Assembly: GCF_013408555.1 (NCBI RefSeq)
Contig: NZ_JACBZN010000001.1
Location: 1,364,001 to 1,428,000, forward strand
DNA from: Aeromicrobium tamlense
GTDB lineage: Bacteria > Actinomycetota > Actinomycetes > Propionibacteriales > Nocardioidaceae
Length of the DNA: 64,000 nt
Direction of reading: 5' to 3'
The notes beneath the pieces were generated by a model. That model searched no databases. It saw only the letters and a program-made list of their open reading frames with translations, and was not told the DNA's origin. Shown one piece after another: positions 19,905-29,000 of the stretch. The position numbers and the translations under genes are program-made. How positions within the stretch are numbered: the stretch's first letter is position 1; each line of letters opens with the position of its first letter.

Positions 19905-21502
19905 GGGTCCACCCTAGACAAGCGGACGACGTCGTCGAACCGGGACAGCACGGCCGGGCTGTGCGAGATCACCACGAGGCTGCGTCCCCCGGGACCCGCG
20001 AGGGCCAGGACGTCGTCCATGAGCGCCGCGGCGGTGGGCGCGTCGAGGTGCTCGGTGGGCTCGTCGAGCACCAGCACCCGGTGGTCGGCCAGCAGCAGGC
20101 GCGCGAGGCACAGGCGCTGGCGCTCGCCGCCCGAGAGCCGGCCGCCGTGCTCACCCACCGGCGTGTCGAGGCCCTGGGGCATCGCGTCGACCGCCGTCAG
20201 CAGCCCGGCGGCGTCGAGCGCGGCACGCAGGCGCTGCTCGTCCGCGTCCGGGTCGGCGATCCGCAGGTTCTCGCGGATCGACGTGTCGAACACGGCGTCG
20301 TCCTGCCCGAGGTAGCCGATGCGCGAGCGCACGTCGGCCGCCGTGAGCTCGCTCGTGCCGACCCCGCCCAGCGTGATGGCGCCGTGCCAGGCAGGCAGCA
20401 GCCGCAGCAGGGCGTAGGCGAGCGTGGACTTGCCGACGCCGCTCGGTCCGGTGACCGCGATCGTGCCGCCCTCGTCGACCTTGAACGAGACGGGCCGGGT
20501 CACCGGTCCGTCCCAGCCCACCGTGACCTCGTCGACCACCAGCACGGACGACGTCGGGAGCGTTCGCGGCGAGCCCGGGTCCGTCACGGGCTGCGGGAGG
20601 TCGCCGAGCGCGGCGAGCCGGGCCGCGGCCGCGGTGACCTCGGGACGCAGCCGCTCGGCCTCGGACCAGCCGTCCCAGGGCTCGATCAGCGCGATCGGCG
20701 CCAGCAGGACGACGCCCACCAGCACGGGATCGACCCCGCCCGACCACGCCGCCAGGACGGCGACGGTGAGGCCGGCGACGGCGAGCACGACCGCCGAGCC
20801 CAGGCCGGCGACGCTCGCTCCGCCGGATTGGGCCGACTGCGCGTCGCGCGTCGCGGACGCTGCGGTCTCACGAGCCCGGTCCGCTGCGCCGAAGGCGACG
20901 AGCTCCCGGGCCGCGACCGCAGAGGCGGCGACCTCGGCCGATAGGCGGCCTTGGGCCTCGGAGCGGCCACTGCGTGACGCCCCGACCAGCGCGACGGCTC
21001 GTCCCAGGGCCAGCGCGCAGACCGCGACGCCGACGGCGATCACGAGTCCGGACCTCAGGTCGATGGCCGCCACGACCCCGACGACGACCGCCGTGGCGGC
21101 CAGACCGACCCACCACGGGATCCGCAGTCGCAGCAGCCGGTCCTGGAGCCGGGCGACATCGGCGACGACGCGGCTGACGAGGTCGCCTCGACGCAGGTCG
21201 CCGAGTCCGGCGGGAGCGACGCGGTCGAGATCGGTGTAGGTCGCCACCCGCTGCTCCACCGCGTCGGCGAGCGCGACGTCGTGCGTGGCGAGGCGCTCGA
21301 CGTAGCGCAGCACCGAGCGCGAGATGCCGAAGAAGCGCACCGACACGATCGCGACCATGAGGTAGAGCACGGGAGGCTGCTCGGCGGCGCGGACGATGAG
21401 CCACGCCGAGGCGAGCAGCAGGCCCACGGCGGCCAGCTGCGCGGCCACGCCAGTGGCGAGGCCGAAGCCCAGGCGCGTGCGACGCGAGTACGTGCGGCTC
21501 AT
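19901..21502 (-). CDS. cydC: CydC subunit of the CydDC ABC exporter
   Basis: A 533-residue half-transporter: six membrane helices (about 10-310), then an ATPase with Walker A GPSGVGKSTLA, Q-loop GYLGQDDAVF, signature LSGGERQRL and Walker B VLVLDEPTEHLD. CydDC exports thiols (cysteine, glutathione) or handles heme, and is needed to assemble cytochrome bd (family knowledge). Start ATG 21502 overlaps the cydD stop by 4 nt. It is the downstream half of a four-gene cydABDC unit. The assignment as CydC rather than a generic exporter rests on this context and on family resemblance. Confidence 0.93.
   Translation of the reverse strand: MSRTYSRRTRLGFGLATGVAAQLAAVGLLLASAWLIVRAAEQPPVLYLMVAIVSVRFFGISRSVLRYVERLATHDVALADAVEQRVATYTDLDRVAPAGLGDLRRGDLVSRVVADVARLQDRLLRLRIPWWVGLAATAVVVGVVAAIDLRSGLVIAVGVAVCALALGRAVALVGASRSGRSEAQGRLSAEVAASAVAARELVAFGAADRARETAASATRDAQSAQSGGASVAGLGSAVVLAVAGLTVAVLAAWSGGVDPVLVGVVLLAPIALIEPWDGWSEAERLRPEVTAAAARLAALGDLPQPVTDPGSPRTLPTSSVLVVDEVTVGWDGPVTRPVSFKVDEGGTIAVTGPSGVGKSTLAYALLRLLPAWHGAITLGGVGTSELTAADVRSRIGYLGQDDAVFDTSIRENLRIADPDADEQRLRAALDAAGLLTAVDAMPQGLDTPVGEHGGRLSGGERQRLCLARLLLADHRVLVLDEPTEHLDAPTAAALMDDVLALAGPGGRSLVVISHSPAVLSRFDDVVRLSRVDP
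19905..19916 (-). promoter_or_regulatory. Leaderless promoter of ftsY (-10 TAGGGT)
   Basis: The minus strand reads TAGGGT, GGACCC, then GTG 19904. It lies within the last codons of cydC, giving ftsY expression independent of the oxygen-responsive cyd operon. Confidence 0.5.
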
Positions 21503-23094
21503 GCGGCCACCTCCACGACCCGGTCGGCCGCCGCCACGGTCTCGGGTCGGTGGGTCACCACGATGACGGTGGCCCCCGAGTCGCGCAGCGCCGCCAGGAC
21601 GGTGGCCTCGTGCCGGGCGTCGAGGCCGGCCGTGGGCTCGTCGAGCAGGACCAGCCAGGCACCGGACCGCCGCGCCCGCAGCAGGGCGCGAGCCACCGCG
21701 ACCCGGCGCCGCTCCCCCGCCGACAGGTCGGTCGTGCCCTCGCGGACGACGCGGTCGAGACCGAGGTCGAGTCCGGCGTCCAGCGCGGCCGACGCGATCT
21801 CCTCACGGGAGGCGCCGGGCTGGCCCAGCGCGACGTTGTCGGCGAGCGTCCCGGCGACGAGGTGCGGCGTCTGCGGCACCCACGCGACCGACTCGCGCCA
21901 CGCGGTGACGTCGAGGTCGGCGAGCGGGGTGCCCCCGACCGACACCTCGCCGGCGTCGAGCCGCTCGAACCCGAGCAGCACGTCCAGCAGCGTGGACTTG
22001 CCGCCGCCGGAGCGTCCGACCACCGCGAGGAACTCCCCCGGCTCGACCGTCAGGTCGTCCACCGCGAGCGACGCGGCCGTGCGCCCGGGGTGGGTCAGCC
22101 GCGCGGCGCGGACGGCGATGGGCGCGGGACCGGCGGGCGGCGCCAGCGTGCCCTCGTGCCGCTCGTGGTCGAGCAGGTCGAGCAGCTCGGCCGTGGCGGT
22201 CGCGCCCTCGGTGCTGTCGTGGAACATCGTTCCCACGCGCCGGACCGGCAGGTACGCCTCGGGGGCCAACAGGAGCACGAACATCGCGTCGCGCAGCTCG
22301 AGGTGTCCCTCGACGACCCTCAGGCCCACGCTCACGGCCACGAGCGCCACCGAGATCGTCGCGATGAGCTCGAGCACCAGGGACGAGAGGAACGCGAGAC
22401 GCAGCGCGCGCATCGTCTCGAGGCGGTGTCGGTCGCCGACCTCGCGGAGGCCGCGCTCCTGGCGGCGGCCGAAGACCTTCAGCACGACGAGCCCGTCGAG
22501 CACGTCGGTGAAGTGCCGGGCCAGCCGCTCCATCGCGGCCCAGCGACGCTCCACGCGGTCGCGGGTCAGCACGCCGACGAGCCACATGAACACGCCGATC
22601 AGCGGCAGCGTGACGACGATGATGACCGCCGAGAGCAGGTCGGTCCAGGCGATGACCGCGACGACCGCGGTGGGCACGATGACCGCGAGCGCGAGCTGGG
22701 GCAGGAACCTCCCGACGTAGCCGTCGAAGGCGTCCATGCCGGGGCCCAGCAGCGCGACGAGGCGACCGCTCTCGGGTCGCGCTCCGACGCGGCGGGGGTC
22801 CAGCAGGTCGTCGACGACCTCGGACCGGAGCTCGGCCTTCACGCGGATCGCGGCGCGCTCGCTCACGACGCCGTGGGCCCACGCGATCGCGGCCCGCAGG
22901 CCGAACGCCGCCACGATGACGAGCGGGAGCAGCAGCACCTCACGACCGTCGAAGCGACGGGACACGACCTCGGCGATGCACCACGAGACGCCGATGATGA
23001 GCACGGCGGTGAGCGCGCCCAGGGCCACCGACCACACCAGGTGGGTGCGGACGGTGGCCGAGCGGCGGACCAGCCGGGGGTCGAGAGGTCTCAC
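21499..23094 (-). CDS. cydD: CydD subunit of the CydDC ABC exporter
   Basis: A 531-residue half-transporter starting at GTG 23094, which overlaps the cydB stop as GTGA. It has six membrane helices (about 15-300) and an ATPase with Walker A GRSGGGKSTLL, Q-loop WVPQTPHLVAG, signature LSAGERRRV and Walker B LVLLDEPTAGLD, then VVTHRPETV. It forms a heterodimer with CydC. A long open frame continues upstream over cydB but has no supported start. The overlap chain cydB-cydD-cydC predicts tightly coupled translation of oxidase and assembly factor. Confidence 0.93.
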   Translation of the reverse strand: MRPLDPRLVRRSATVRTHLVWSVALGALTAVLIIGVSWCIAEVVSRRFDGREVLLLPLVIVAAFGLRAAIAWAHGVVSERAAIRVKAELRSEVVDDLLDPRRVGARPESGRLVALLGPGMDAFDGYVGRFLPQLALAVIVPTAVVAVIAWTDLLSAVIIVVTLPLIGVFMWLVGVLTRDRVERRWAAMERLARHFTDVLDGLVVLKVFGRRQERGLREVGDRHRLETMRALRLAFLSSLVLELIATISVALVAVSVGLRVVEGHLELRDAMFVLLLAPEAYLPVRRVGTMFHDSTEGATATAELLDLLDHERHEGTLAPPAGPAPIAVRAARLTHPGRTAASLAVDDLTVEPGEFLAVVGRSGGGKSTLLDVLLGFERLDAGEVSVGGTPLADLDVTAWRESVAWVPQTPHLVAGTLADNVALGQPGASREEIASAALDAGLDLGLDRVVREGTTDLSAGERRRVAVARALLRARRSGAWLVLLDEPTAGLDARHEATVLAALRDSGATVIVVTHRPETVAAADRVVEVAA

Positions 23095-24086
23095 GCCGGG
23101 ATGTGCTGCACGCCGATGCGCTTGCGGAACACCCAGTACGACCACGACTGGTAGATCAGCACGATGGGCGTGAACGCCACCGCGACCCACGTCATGATCT
23201 TGAGGGTGTACGGCGTCGACGACGCGTTCTCGGTGGTGAGGCTGAACGCCGGGTCGAGCGTCGACGGCATGACGTCGGGGAACAGCGAGACGAACAGCAT
23301 GATGACGACGCCCGCGATCGCGACGGCCGTGCCGACGAAGGCCCAGCCGTCCCGCTCGGCGTGACTCGCGGCCAGCGCCCCGAGGAACGCCACCGCGGCG
23401 ACCGCGCCGATGATCCAGACGGCCGGGTCGCCGTCGCGCGCGGCCGTCCAGCCGATGAAGGCCACGGCGAGGAGCGCGGCGACGACGCCGACCCGCTGCG
23501 CGAACGCGTGGGCCCGCACCCGGATGTCGCCGACGGTCTTGAGCGCCACGAAGATCGCGCCGTGCGTCAGGAAGACCGCGGTGGTCATGACCCCGCCGAG
23601 CAGCGCGTACGGGTTCAGCAGGTTGAAGAAGCCGCCCACGTACTCGTGCGACTCGTTCAGCGGCACGCCGCGGGCGATGTTGGCGAACGCCACGCCCCAC
23701 AGCAGTGCGGGGAGGAACGAGCCGACGATGATCGCCCAGTCCCAGCGGTCGCGCCAGGCCTGGTGCTCGCGTAGCCCGCGGTACTCGAACGCGACCCCGC
23801 GGATGATCAGCGCCACGAGGATGAGGAACAGCGGCAGGTAGAACCCGCTGAACAGCGTGGCGTACCACTCGGGGAAGGCGGCGAACAGCGCGCCGCCGCC
23901 GACGATGAGCCACACCTCGTTGCCGTCCCACACGGGACCGATCGTGTTGACGAGGACGCGGCGCTCCTTCTCGTCCTTGGCCAGCAGGCCGACGAGCATG
24001 CCGACCCCGAAGTCGAAGCCCTCCAGGACGAAGTACCCGACGAACAGGAAGGCGATCAGGATGAACCAGACGGTGGTGAGTTCCAT
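23091..24086 (-). CDS. cydB: Cytochrome bd ubiquinol/menaquinol oxidase subunit II
   Basis: A 331-residue membrane protein with 8-9 hydrophobic segments; it begins MELTTVWFILIAFLFVGYF followed by the family motif LEGFDFGVGML. Other recognisable stretches are GPVWDGNEVWLI near 49, FRGLREH-type EYRGLREH, and GAIFVALKT. Subunit II pairs with CydA, which carries the hemes. It starts 11 nt after cydA with a GAGGAG ribosome-binding site (TGAGGAGACCCGCC before ATG 24086) and overlaps cydD by 4 nt. Confidence 0.96.
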   Translation of the reverse strand: MELTTVWFILIAFLFVGYFVLEGFDFGVGMLVGLLAKDEKERRVLVNTIGPVWDGNEVWLIVGGGALFAAFPEWYATLFSGFYLPLFLILVALIIRGVAFEYRGLREHQAWRDRWDWAIIVGSFLPALLWGVAFANIARGVPLNESHEYVGGFFNLLNPYALLGGVMTTAVFLTHGAIFVALKTVGDIRVRAHAFAQRVGVVAALLAVAFIGWTAARDGDPAVWIIGAVAAVAFLGALAASHAERDGWAFVGTAVAIAGVVIMLFVSLFPDVMPSTLDPAFSLTTENASSTPYTLKIMTWVAVAFTPIVLIYQSWSYWVFRKRIGVQHIPA

Positions 24087-24097
24087 GGCGGGTCTCC

Positions 24098-25528
24098 TCA
24101 GTACGCGAACGCCAGCGGGCGGTCGGAGTCGTCGTCGTGCCGGGGCGGGTTCGCGTCGGGCAGGCCCTTGCCGATGTAGCGCAGCAGCAGCTTGACCTCC
24201 ACCACGGCCAGTGCGCCGTACAGCAGCGTGAAGCCGATCATCGAGGTCCAGACCTGCGCGGCGGACACCGACGGCGAGACGCCGGCCTCGGTCGGCATCA
24301 GGCCGAACACGACCCAGGGCTGGCGGCCCATCTCGGTGAAGATCCAGCCGAACGAGTTGGCGAACAGCGGCAGCAGGGGCAGCACGATCGCGGTCGCCAG
24401 CAGCCAGCGGGTGGAGCGGGCACCCTGCCGGGGCAGCCGGCCCTTGCGCAGGGTCCACAGGATCCAGGCGCTCGCGGCCATCGCGGCGAAGCCCAGGCCC
24501 ATCATGAGGCGGAAGCTCCAGTACGTGACCGGGATGTTCGGCGAGAAGTCGGTGAGGCCGGAGTCGGCGTAGGTCTCGGCGTACTCGGCGTTGAGCGAGT
24601 TGATGCCGCGCACCTCGCCGTCGAAGCTGCCGGTGGCCAGCTGGGACAGCAGGCACGGCACCTCGAGGCTCCACAGCGGCTTCGAGCCGTCGAGGGTGCC
24701 GATCGTGAAGACCGAGAACGGCGCGCACTCGTCGGCGTCCTCGTAGAGCGCCTCGGCGGCGGCCATCTTCATCGGCTGGACCTCGGTCATGACCTTGCCC
24801 TGGATGTCGCCCGTGATGACGACCCCGATGCCGGCGATCAGCAGCGTGATGGCGCCGAGCCGCGCGGCGCCGCGGAAGGCGTCGGCGTCACGCTCGGGCC
24901 GGCGGATCAGGTGCCACATCGCCACGGCCGCCACGAAGCCGCCGCCGACCATGAACGCGGCGAACAGGGTGTGCGGCACGGTGATCAGCGCGACCTTGTT
25001 CGTCAGCACCGCCATGAAGTCGGTCAGCTCGGCCCGTCCGCGCTCGGCGTTCATCGTGTAGCCGACCGGGTTCTGCATGAACGAGTTCGCGGCCAGGATG
25101 AAGTAGGCCGAGAGCGCCGTCCCGATCGCAGCGATCCAGATCGTCATGAGGTGCAGGCCGGGCTTGAGCCGGTCCCAGCCGAAGATCCACAGGCCCAGGA
25201 ACGTCGACTCGAGGAAGAACGCGAGCAGACCCTCGATGGCCAGTGGGGCGCCGAAGATGTCGCCGACGAAGCGGCTGTAGCTGCTCCAGTTCATGCCGAA
25301 CTGGAACTCCTGCACGATGCCGGTGACGATCCCCATCGCGAAGTTGATGAGGAAGAGCTTGCCGAACAGGCGGGTCAGCCGGAGCCACTGCTCGTTCCCG
25401 GTCCGCCACCACACGGTCTGCATGATCGCCACGAGGAACGCCAGGCTGATCGTCATCGGGACGAACAGGAAGTGGTAGACGGTCGTGATGCCGAACTGCC
25501 ACCGGGCGAGGTCGAGTGCTGTGTCCAC
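24098..25528 (-). CDS. cydA: Cytochrome bd oxidase subunit I
   Basis: A 476-residue oxidase subunit with 9 membrane helices that reduces O2 with quinol electrons without pumping protons. Heme-ligand candidates are His in YHFLFVPMTISLAFL (near residue 19), His in ITVPHTLFAAF (near 186) and Met in RLMMGLGF. The quinol site is marked by GRQPWVVFG after a relatively short Q-loop, typical of actinobacteria and firmicutes. The start is GTG 25528 (M-D-T-A-L-D-L-A-R-W-Q-F). Upstream lie an inverted repeat and a TTGTGA-N6-TCACAA palindrome, so the operon is probably controlled by redox or cAMP signals. Confidence 0.97.
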   Translation of the reverse strand: MDTALDLARWQFGITTVYHFLFVPMTISLAFLVAIMQTVWWRTGNEQWLRLTRLFGKLFLINFAMGIVTGIVQEFQFGMNWSSYSRFVGDIFGAPLAIEGLLAFFLESTFLGLWIFGWDRLKPGLHLMTIWIAAIGTALSAYFILAANSFMQNPVGYTMNAERGRAELTDFMAVLTNKVALITVPHTLFAAFMVGGGFVAAVAMWHLIRRPERDADAFRGAARLGAITLLIAGIGVVITGDIQGKVMTEVQPMKMAAAEALYEDADECAPFSVFTIGTLDGSKPLWSLEVPCLLSQLATGSFDGEVRGINSLNAEYAETYADSGLTDFSPNIPVTYWSFRLMMGLGFAAMAASAWILWTLRKGRLPRQGARSTRWLLATAIVLPLLPLFANSFGWIFTEMGRQPWVVFGLMPTEAGVSPSVSAAQVWTSMIGFTLLYGALAVVEVKLLLRYIGKGLPDANPPRHDDDSDRPLAFAY

Positions 25529-25546
25529 ACGGGTCCTTCCGACGTC

Positions 25547-25566
25547 AGGTCACTCCGTTGTGACCT
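25547..25566. promoter_or_regulatory. Inverted repeat between cyd promoter and cydA
   Basis: A perfect 7-bp inverted repeat with a 6-nt spacer (AGGTCAC / GTGACCT). It lies about 20 bp upstream of the cydA start codon and just downstream of the predicted transcription start, a position typical for a repressor. The binding protein is unknown. Confidence 0.5.
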
Positions 25567-25577
25567 GCCTGCCCGTG

Positions 25578-25583
25578 ATGCTA
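25578..25583 (-). promoter_or_regulatory. Candidate -10 of the cydABDC operon
   Basis: The minus strand reads TAGCAT here. There is no recognisable -35 at 16-18 nt, which would fit activator-dependent transcription from the upstream TTGTGA-N6-TCACAA palindrome. Confidence 0.4.
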
Positions 25584-25610
25584 GGAGCCCAGAGGGTCAG
25601 CGATCGCGGT

Positions 25611-26036
25611 TCAGACAGCGCTTGTGACAGTTGTCACAAGCGGCTCGAGCACCGTCCGGATCTCGTCGGGCACCGGGGTGACCGTGCGGTCCTCCCCCGT
25701 CACGTAGACGTGCACGAAGCGGCCGATCGCGGCGGGCTCGGGGTCCTCGCCCTGGTACAGGCCGATCTCGTAGACGACGCTCGAGGTGCCCAGCCTCGTC
25801 ACCGCCAGACGCGCCTCGACGTCGAGCGGGAATCGCAGCTCGCGCTTGAACTGGCACGAGGTCTCCGCGACGATCCCGTACGCCGGCAGCCGCCGGATGT
25901 CGACCCCGGTCTCGCGGATGAGGTAGCCGTTCACGGCGGTGTCGAAGTACGAGTAGTACTTCACGTTGTTGACGTGGCCGTAGACGTCCTCGTCCTCCCA
26001 CCGCGTGGTGATCGTGTAGGTGCCGGGGCGGCTCAT
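25611..26036 (-). CDS. Hotdog-fold acyl-CoA thioesterase
   Basis: A 141-residue protein of the 4-hydroxybenzoyl-CoA thioesterase/FadM-YbgC type. The active-site region EDEDVYGHVNNVKYYSYFDTA at about residues 14-34 has the D-x-x-G-H-V-N-N-V signature with the catalytic Asp. FKRELRFPLDVEARL and VYEIGLY are typical strands. It would hydrolyse acyl- or aryl-CoA in the cytoplasm; the chain preference is unknown. ATG 26036 overlaps the smc stop as ATGA. Its last codons contain the TTGTGA-N6-TCACAA operator of the cyd operon. Confidence 0.88.
   Translation of the reverse strand: MSRPGTYTITTRWEDEDVYGHVNNVKYYSYFDTAVNGYLIRETGVDIRRLPAYGIVAETSCQFKRELRFPLDVEARLAVTRLGTSSVVYEIGLYQGEDPEPAAIGRFVHVYVTGEDRTVTPVPDEIRTVLEPLVTTVTSAV
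25621..25640. promoter_or_regulatory. Rex- or CRP-type operator upstream of cydA
   Basis: A perfect palindrome of 9-bp arms with a 2-nt centre (CTTGTGACA / TGTCACAAG). It contains TTGTGA-N6-TCACAA, which matches both the Streptomyces Rex operator pattern (TGTGA-N6-TCACA) and the CRP/FNR consensus. It lies in the 3' end of the thioesterase gene, about 60 bp upstream of the predicted cyd transcription start. That position resembles an activator site. Both Rex and CRP are known regulators of cyd genes in actinobacteria. Confidence 0.72.
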
Positions 26037-29000
26037 GCGGACTCCTCCTCGCGCAGGCGCTGGCTGATGACGGCCGAGACGCCGTCGCCGCGCATCGTGA
26101 CGCCGTAGAGGGCGTCGCAGACCTCCATCGTGCGCTTCTGGTGGGTGATGACGATGAGCTGCGAGTTGGCGCGCAGCTCCTCGTAGATCTCGAGCAGGCG
26201 CCCGAGGTTGGTGTCGTCGAGCGCGGCCTCGACCTCGTCGAGGATGTAGAACGGGCTGGGTCGCGCCTTGAACAGCGACACCAGGAACGCGACGGCCACG
26301 AGCGAGCGCTCGCCGCCCGACAGCAGCGACAGTCGCTTGACCTTCTTGCCGGGTGGGCGCGCCTCGACGTCGATGCCGGTGGAGAGCATGTCGGACGGGT
26401 CGGTGAGCACGAGGCGCCCCTCGCCGCCGGGGAACAGCCGTGAGAACACGTCGTTGAACTCGCGCTCGACGTCGGTCCAGGCCTCGGTGAACACCTGCTC
26501 GACCTTCGCGTCGACCTCCTGGACGATCTCGAGCAGGTCCTCGCGTGTCTTCCTCAGGTCGTCGAGCTGCTCGGAGAGGAACTGGTGGCGCTCCTCCAGC
26601 GCGGAGAACTCCTCCAGCGCCAGCGGGTTCACCTTGCCCAACATCGCGAGCTCGCGCTCGGCGGTCTTGAGGCGCTTGGACTGCTCGGCGCGGTCGAACG
26701 GGATGGGCTCGATCTCGCCGGACTCGTCGGCTTGTCCCTCGACGCCGATCGGCAGCACCATCTGGTCGGGGCCGTACTCGGCGACCAGGGTGTCGGGCTC
26801 GATGCCGAGCTCCTCGAGCGCACGCTCCTGCAGGCTCTCGAGGCGCAGTCGCAGCTGGGCGCGCGCCATCTCGTCCTTGTGCACGGAGTCGGTGAGGCCC
26901 TCGAGGTCGGACGACAGTCCGCGGACCGTGGAGCGGGCCTCCTTGAGGCGCTGGTCGCGGTCGGCGCGGGAGTGCTCGATCTCGACGCGGGTGCGCGTGG
27001 CCTCGGCGTACGACTCCTCGAGGCGCTGCAGCGTGGTCTCGGCGGCACGCAGCACCGCCGTGGCGGTCTCGGCCTCGCGGCGGCGACGCTCGGCGCGCAG
27101 GCGGGCGCGCTCGCGGGCCTCGCGCTCGGCCTCGGCGGCCTCGAGCAGGGACTGGACCTGGGCACCCAGCGCCTTCGCGCGCTCCTCGGCGGTGCGCAGC
27201 GCCAGGCGCGCGTCGGTCTCGGCGCGGCGGGCGCCCGAGGCGGCCTCGGCGAGGCGCTCCATCTCGGTGGTGTCGGGCTCGACGTCCGGGGCCTCCTCGG
27301 CCGCGGTCAGTCGCTCCTCGAGCTCGGAGAGGCCGGCGACGTCGCGGTCGCGGGCCTCCTCGGCGGCCACGATCGAGGCCTGGAGGCGCTCGGCCTCGGC
27401 GGCGGCCGACCGGCTGGTGGTGCCCAGCTGGGCCAGCTTCTCGGCGACGGCGGACATCGAGGCGTCGGACTCGTGCAAGCGCGCCAGCGCGGCGTCCACC
27501 CGGTCCTGCGCGGCCTCCGCCGCGGTCTTGGCCTTCTCGGACTCGAAGCGCAGGGTCTCCAGCTCGCGACCGGTGCGCTCGATCGTCTCGGTGGCCTCGT
27601 CGATCGCGGCGGTGACCTCGATCAGGCTGGGCGCCGAGCTGGACCCGCCTTCGGCGAAGTGGGCACCGACGCGGTCGCCGTCGGCGGTGACGGCAGTGAC
27701 GTCGGGCAGTGAGGCGACGAGCTGCTTCGCCGCGGCGAGGCCGTCGACGACCGCGACCTTGTGCAGCAGCCGGCGCAGCGAGCCGCGCAGCTCGGCCGGC
27801 GCCTCGACGAGCGACTCGGCGTAGACCGCGCCGTCGGGCAGCGCGGGCCAGTCGTCGGTGGAGACGTCGCCCGAGCCCAGCAGCAGGCCGGCACGGCCGA
27901 GGTCCTCCTCACGCAGCAGGTGCAGGGCGTCGATCGCGGAGTCGACCCGGTCGACGGCGACGGCCTCGGAGGCCGAGCCGAGGGCGGCGCCGACGGCGGC
28001 CTCGTGACCGCCGCGCACCGTGATGAGCGCCGCGACGGAGCCCAGCAGGCCGTTGAGGCGGTCGGACGCGGCCAGCAGGGCGCCCGAGCCGTCCTTGCGG
28101 TTGAGGCCCAGCTCGAGGGCCTCCTTGCGCGCCGTGGCGGTGGCCACGCGGCGCTCGAGCTCGTCGCGCTTCGTGGTGAGCTCGGCGACGGCGGCCTCGG
28201 CCACCGACAGCGTCTCCTCGGCGGCCTCGAGCTCCTCGTCGAGCCCGGACTCGCCGGCGCTCAGCCCGGCGATCGTGCTCTCGAGCGCACTGAACTCGCG
28301 CTGCGACTCGTCCGCGCGCTGGCGGGCCTCGGCCTGGGCGGCGGTGAGGCGCCCGATCTCCTCGTCGGCGGCAGCGGCACGGCTCTTGAGCCCGTTGACC
28401 TGGCCGTGCAGTCGGGCGAGGCCCTCGCGACGGTCGGCGGCGGCGCGCAGCAGGCCGGCGATGCGGCGCTCCTCGGTGGAGTACGCCTCCTCGGCCTCGC
28501 CGCGACCGGCGATCGTGGCTCGCAGCGCCTCAGCGGACGTGGCGACGTCGGCCTCCAGCTCGACGAGCCGCTCCTGGGCGCGACGGGCGTCGGCCTCGAG
28601 CTCCTCAGGATCGCGGCCGTCGACCCGGTCCGAGGAGTCGTCGGCGGCCAGGCGGATGCGGTCGCGGGCGACGTTCGCGGTGCCGTGGAACCGCTCACGC
28701 AGGCTGCCGAGGGCGTAGACGGTCTCCTGCGCACGGGTGAGCAGCGGGGCGTCGGCGGCGAGCGCCTGCTCGAGCTCGGCCTCGACGGTGCGGGCGTCGG
28801 CGAGCGCCTTCTCGACCTCCTCGCGACGGGCGCGCAGCGCGTTCTCGTCGGCGAGCTCGGTCTCGATCGTGGTGCGCGCCGCGACGATGTCGTCGGCCAG
28901 CAGGCGGGCCCGGGCGTCGCGCACGGTGGCCTGGATGCCGGCGGCGCGACGCGCGACCTCGGCCTGGCGGCCGAGTGGCTTGAGCTGGCGGCGCAGCTCG

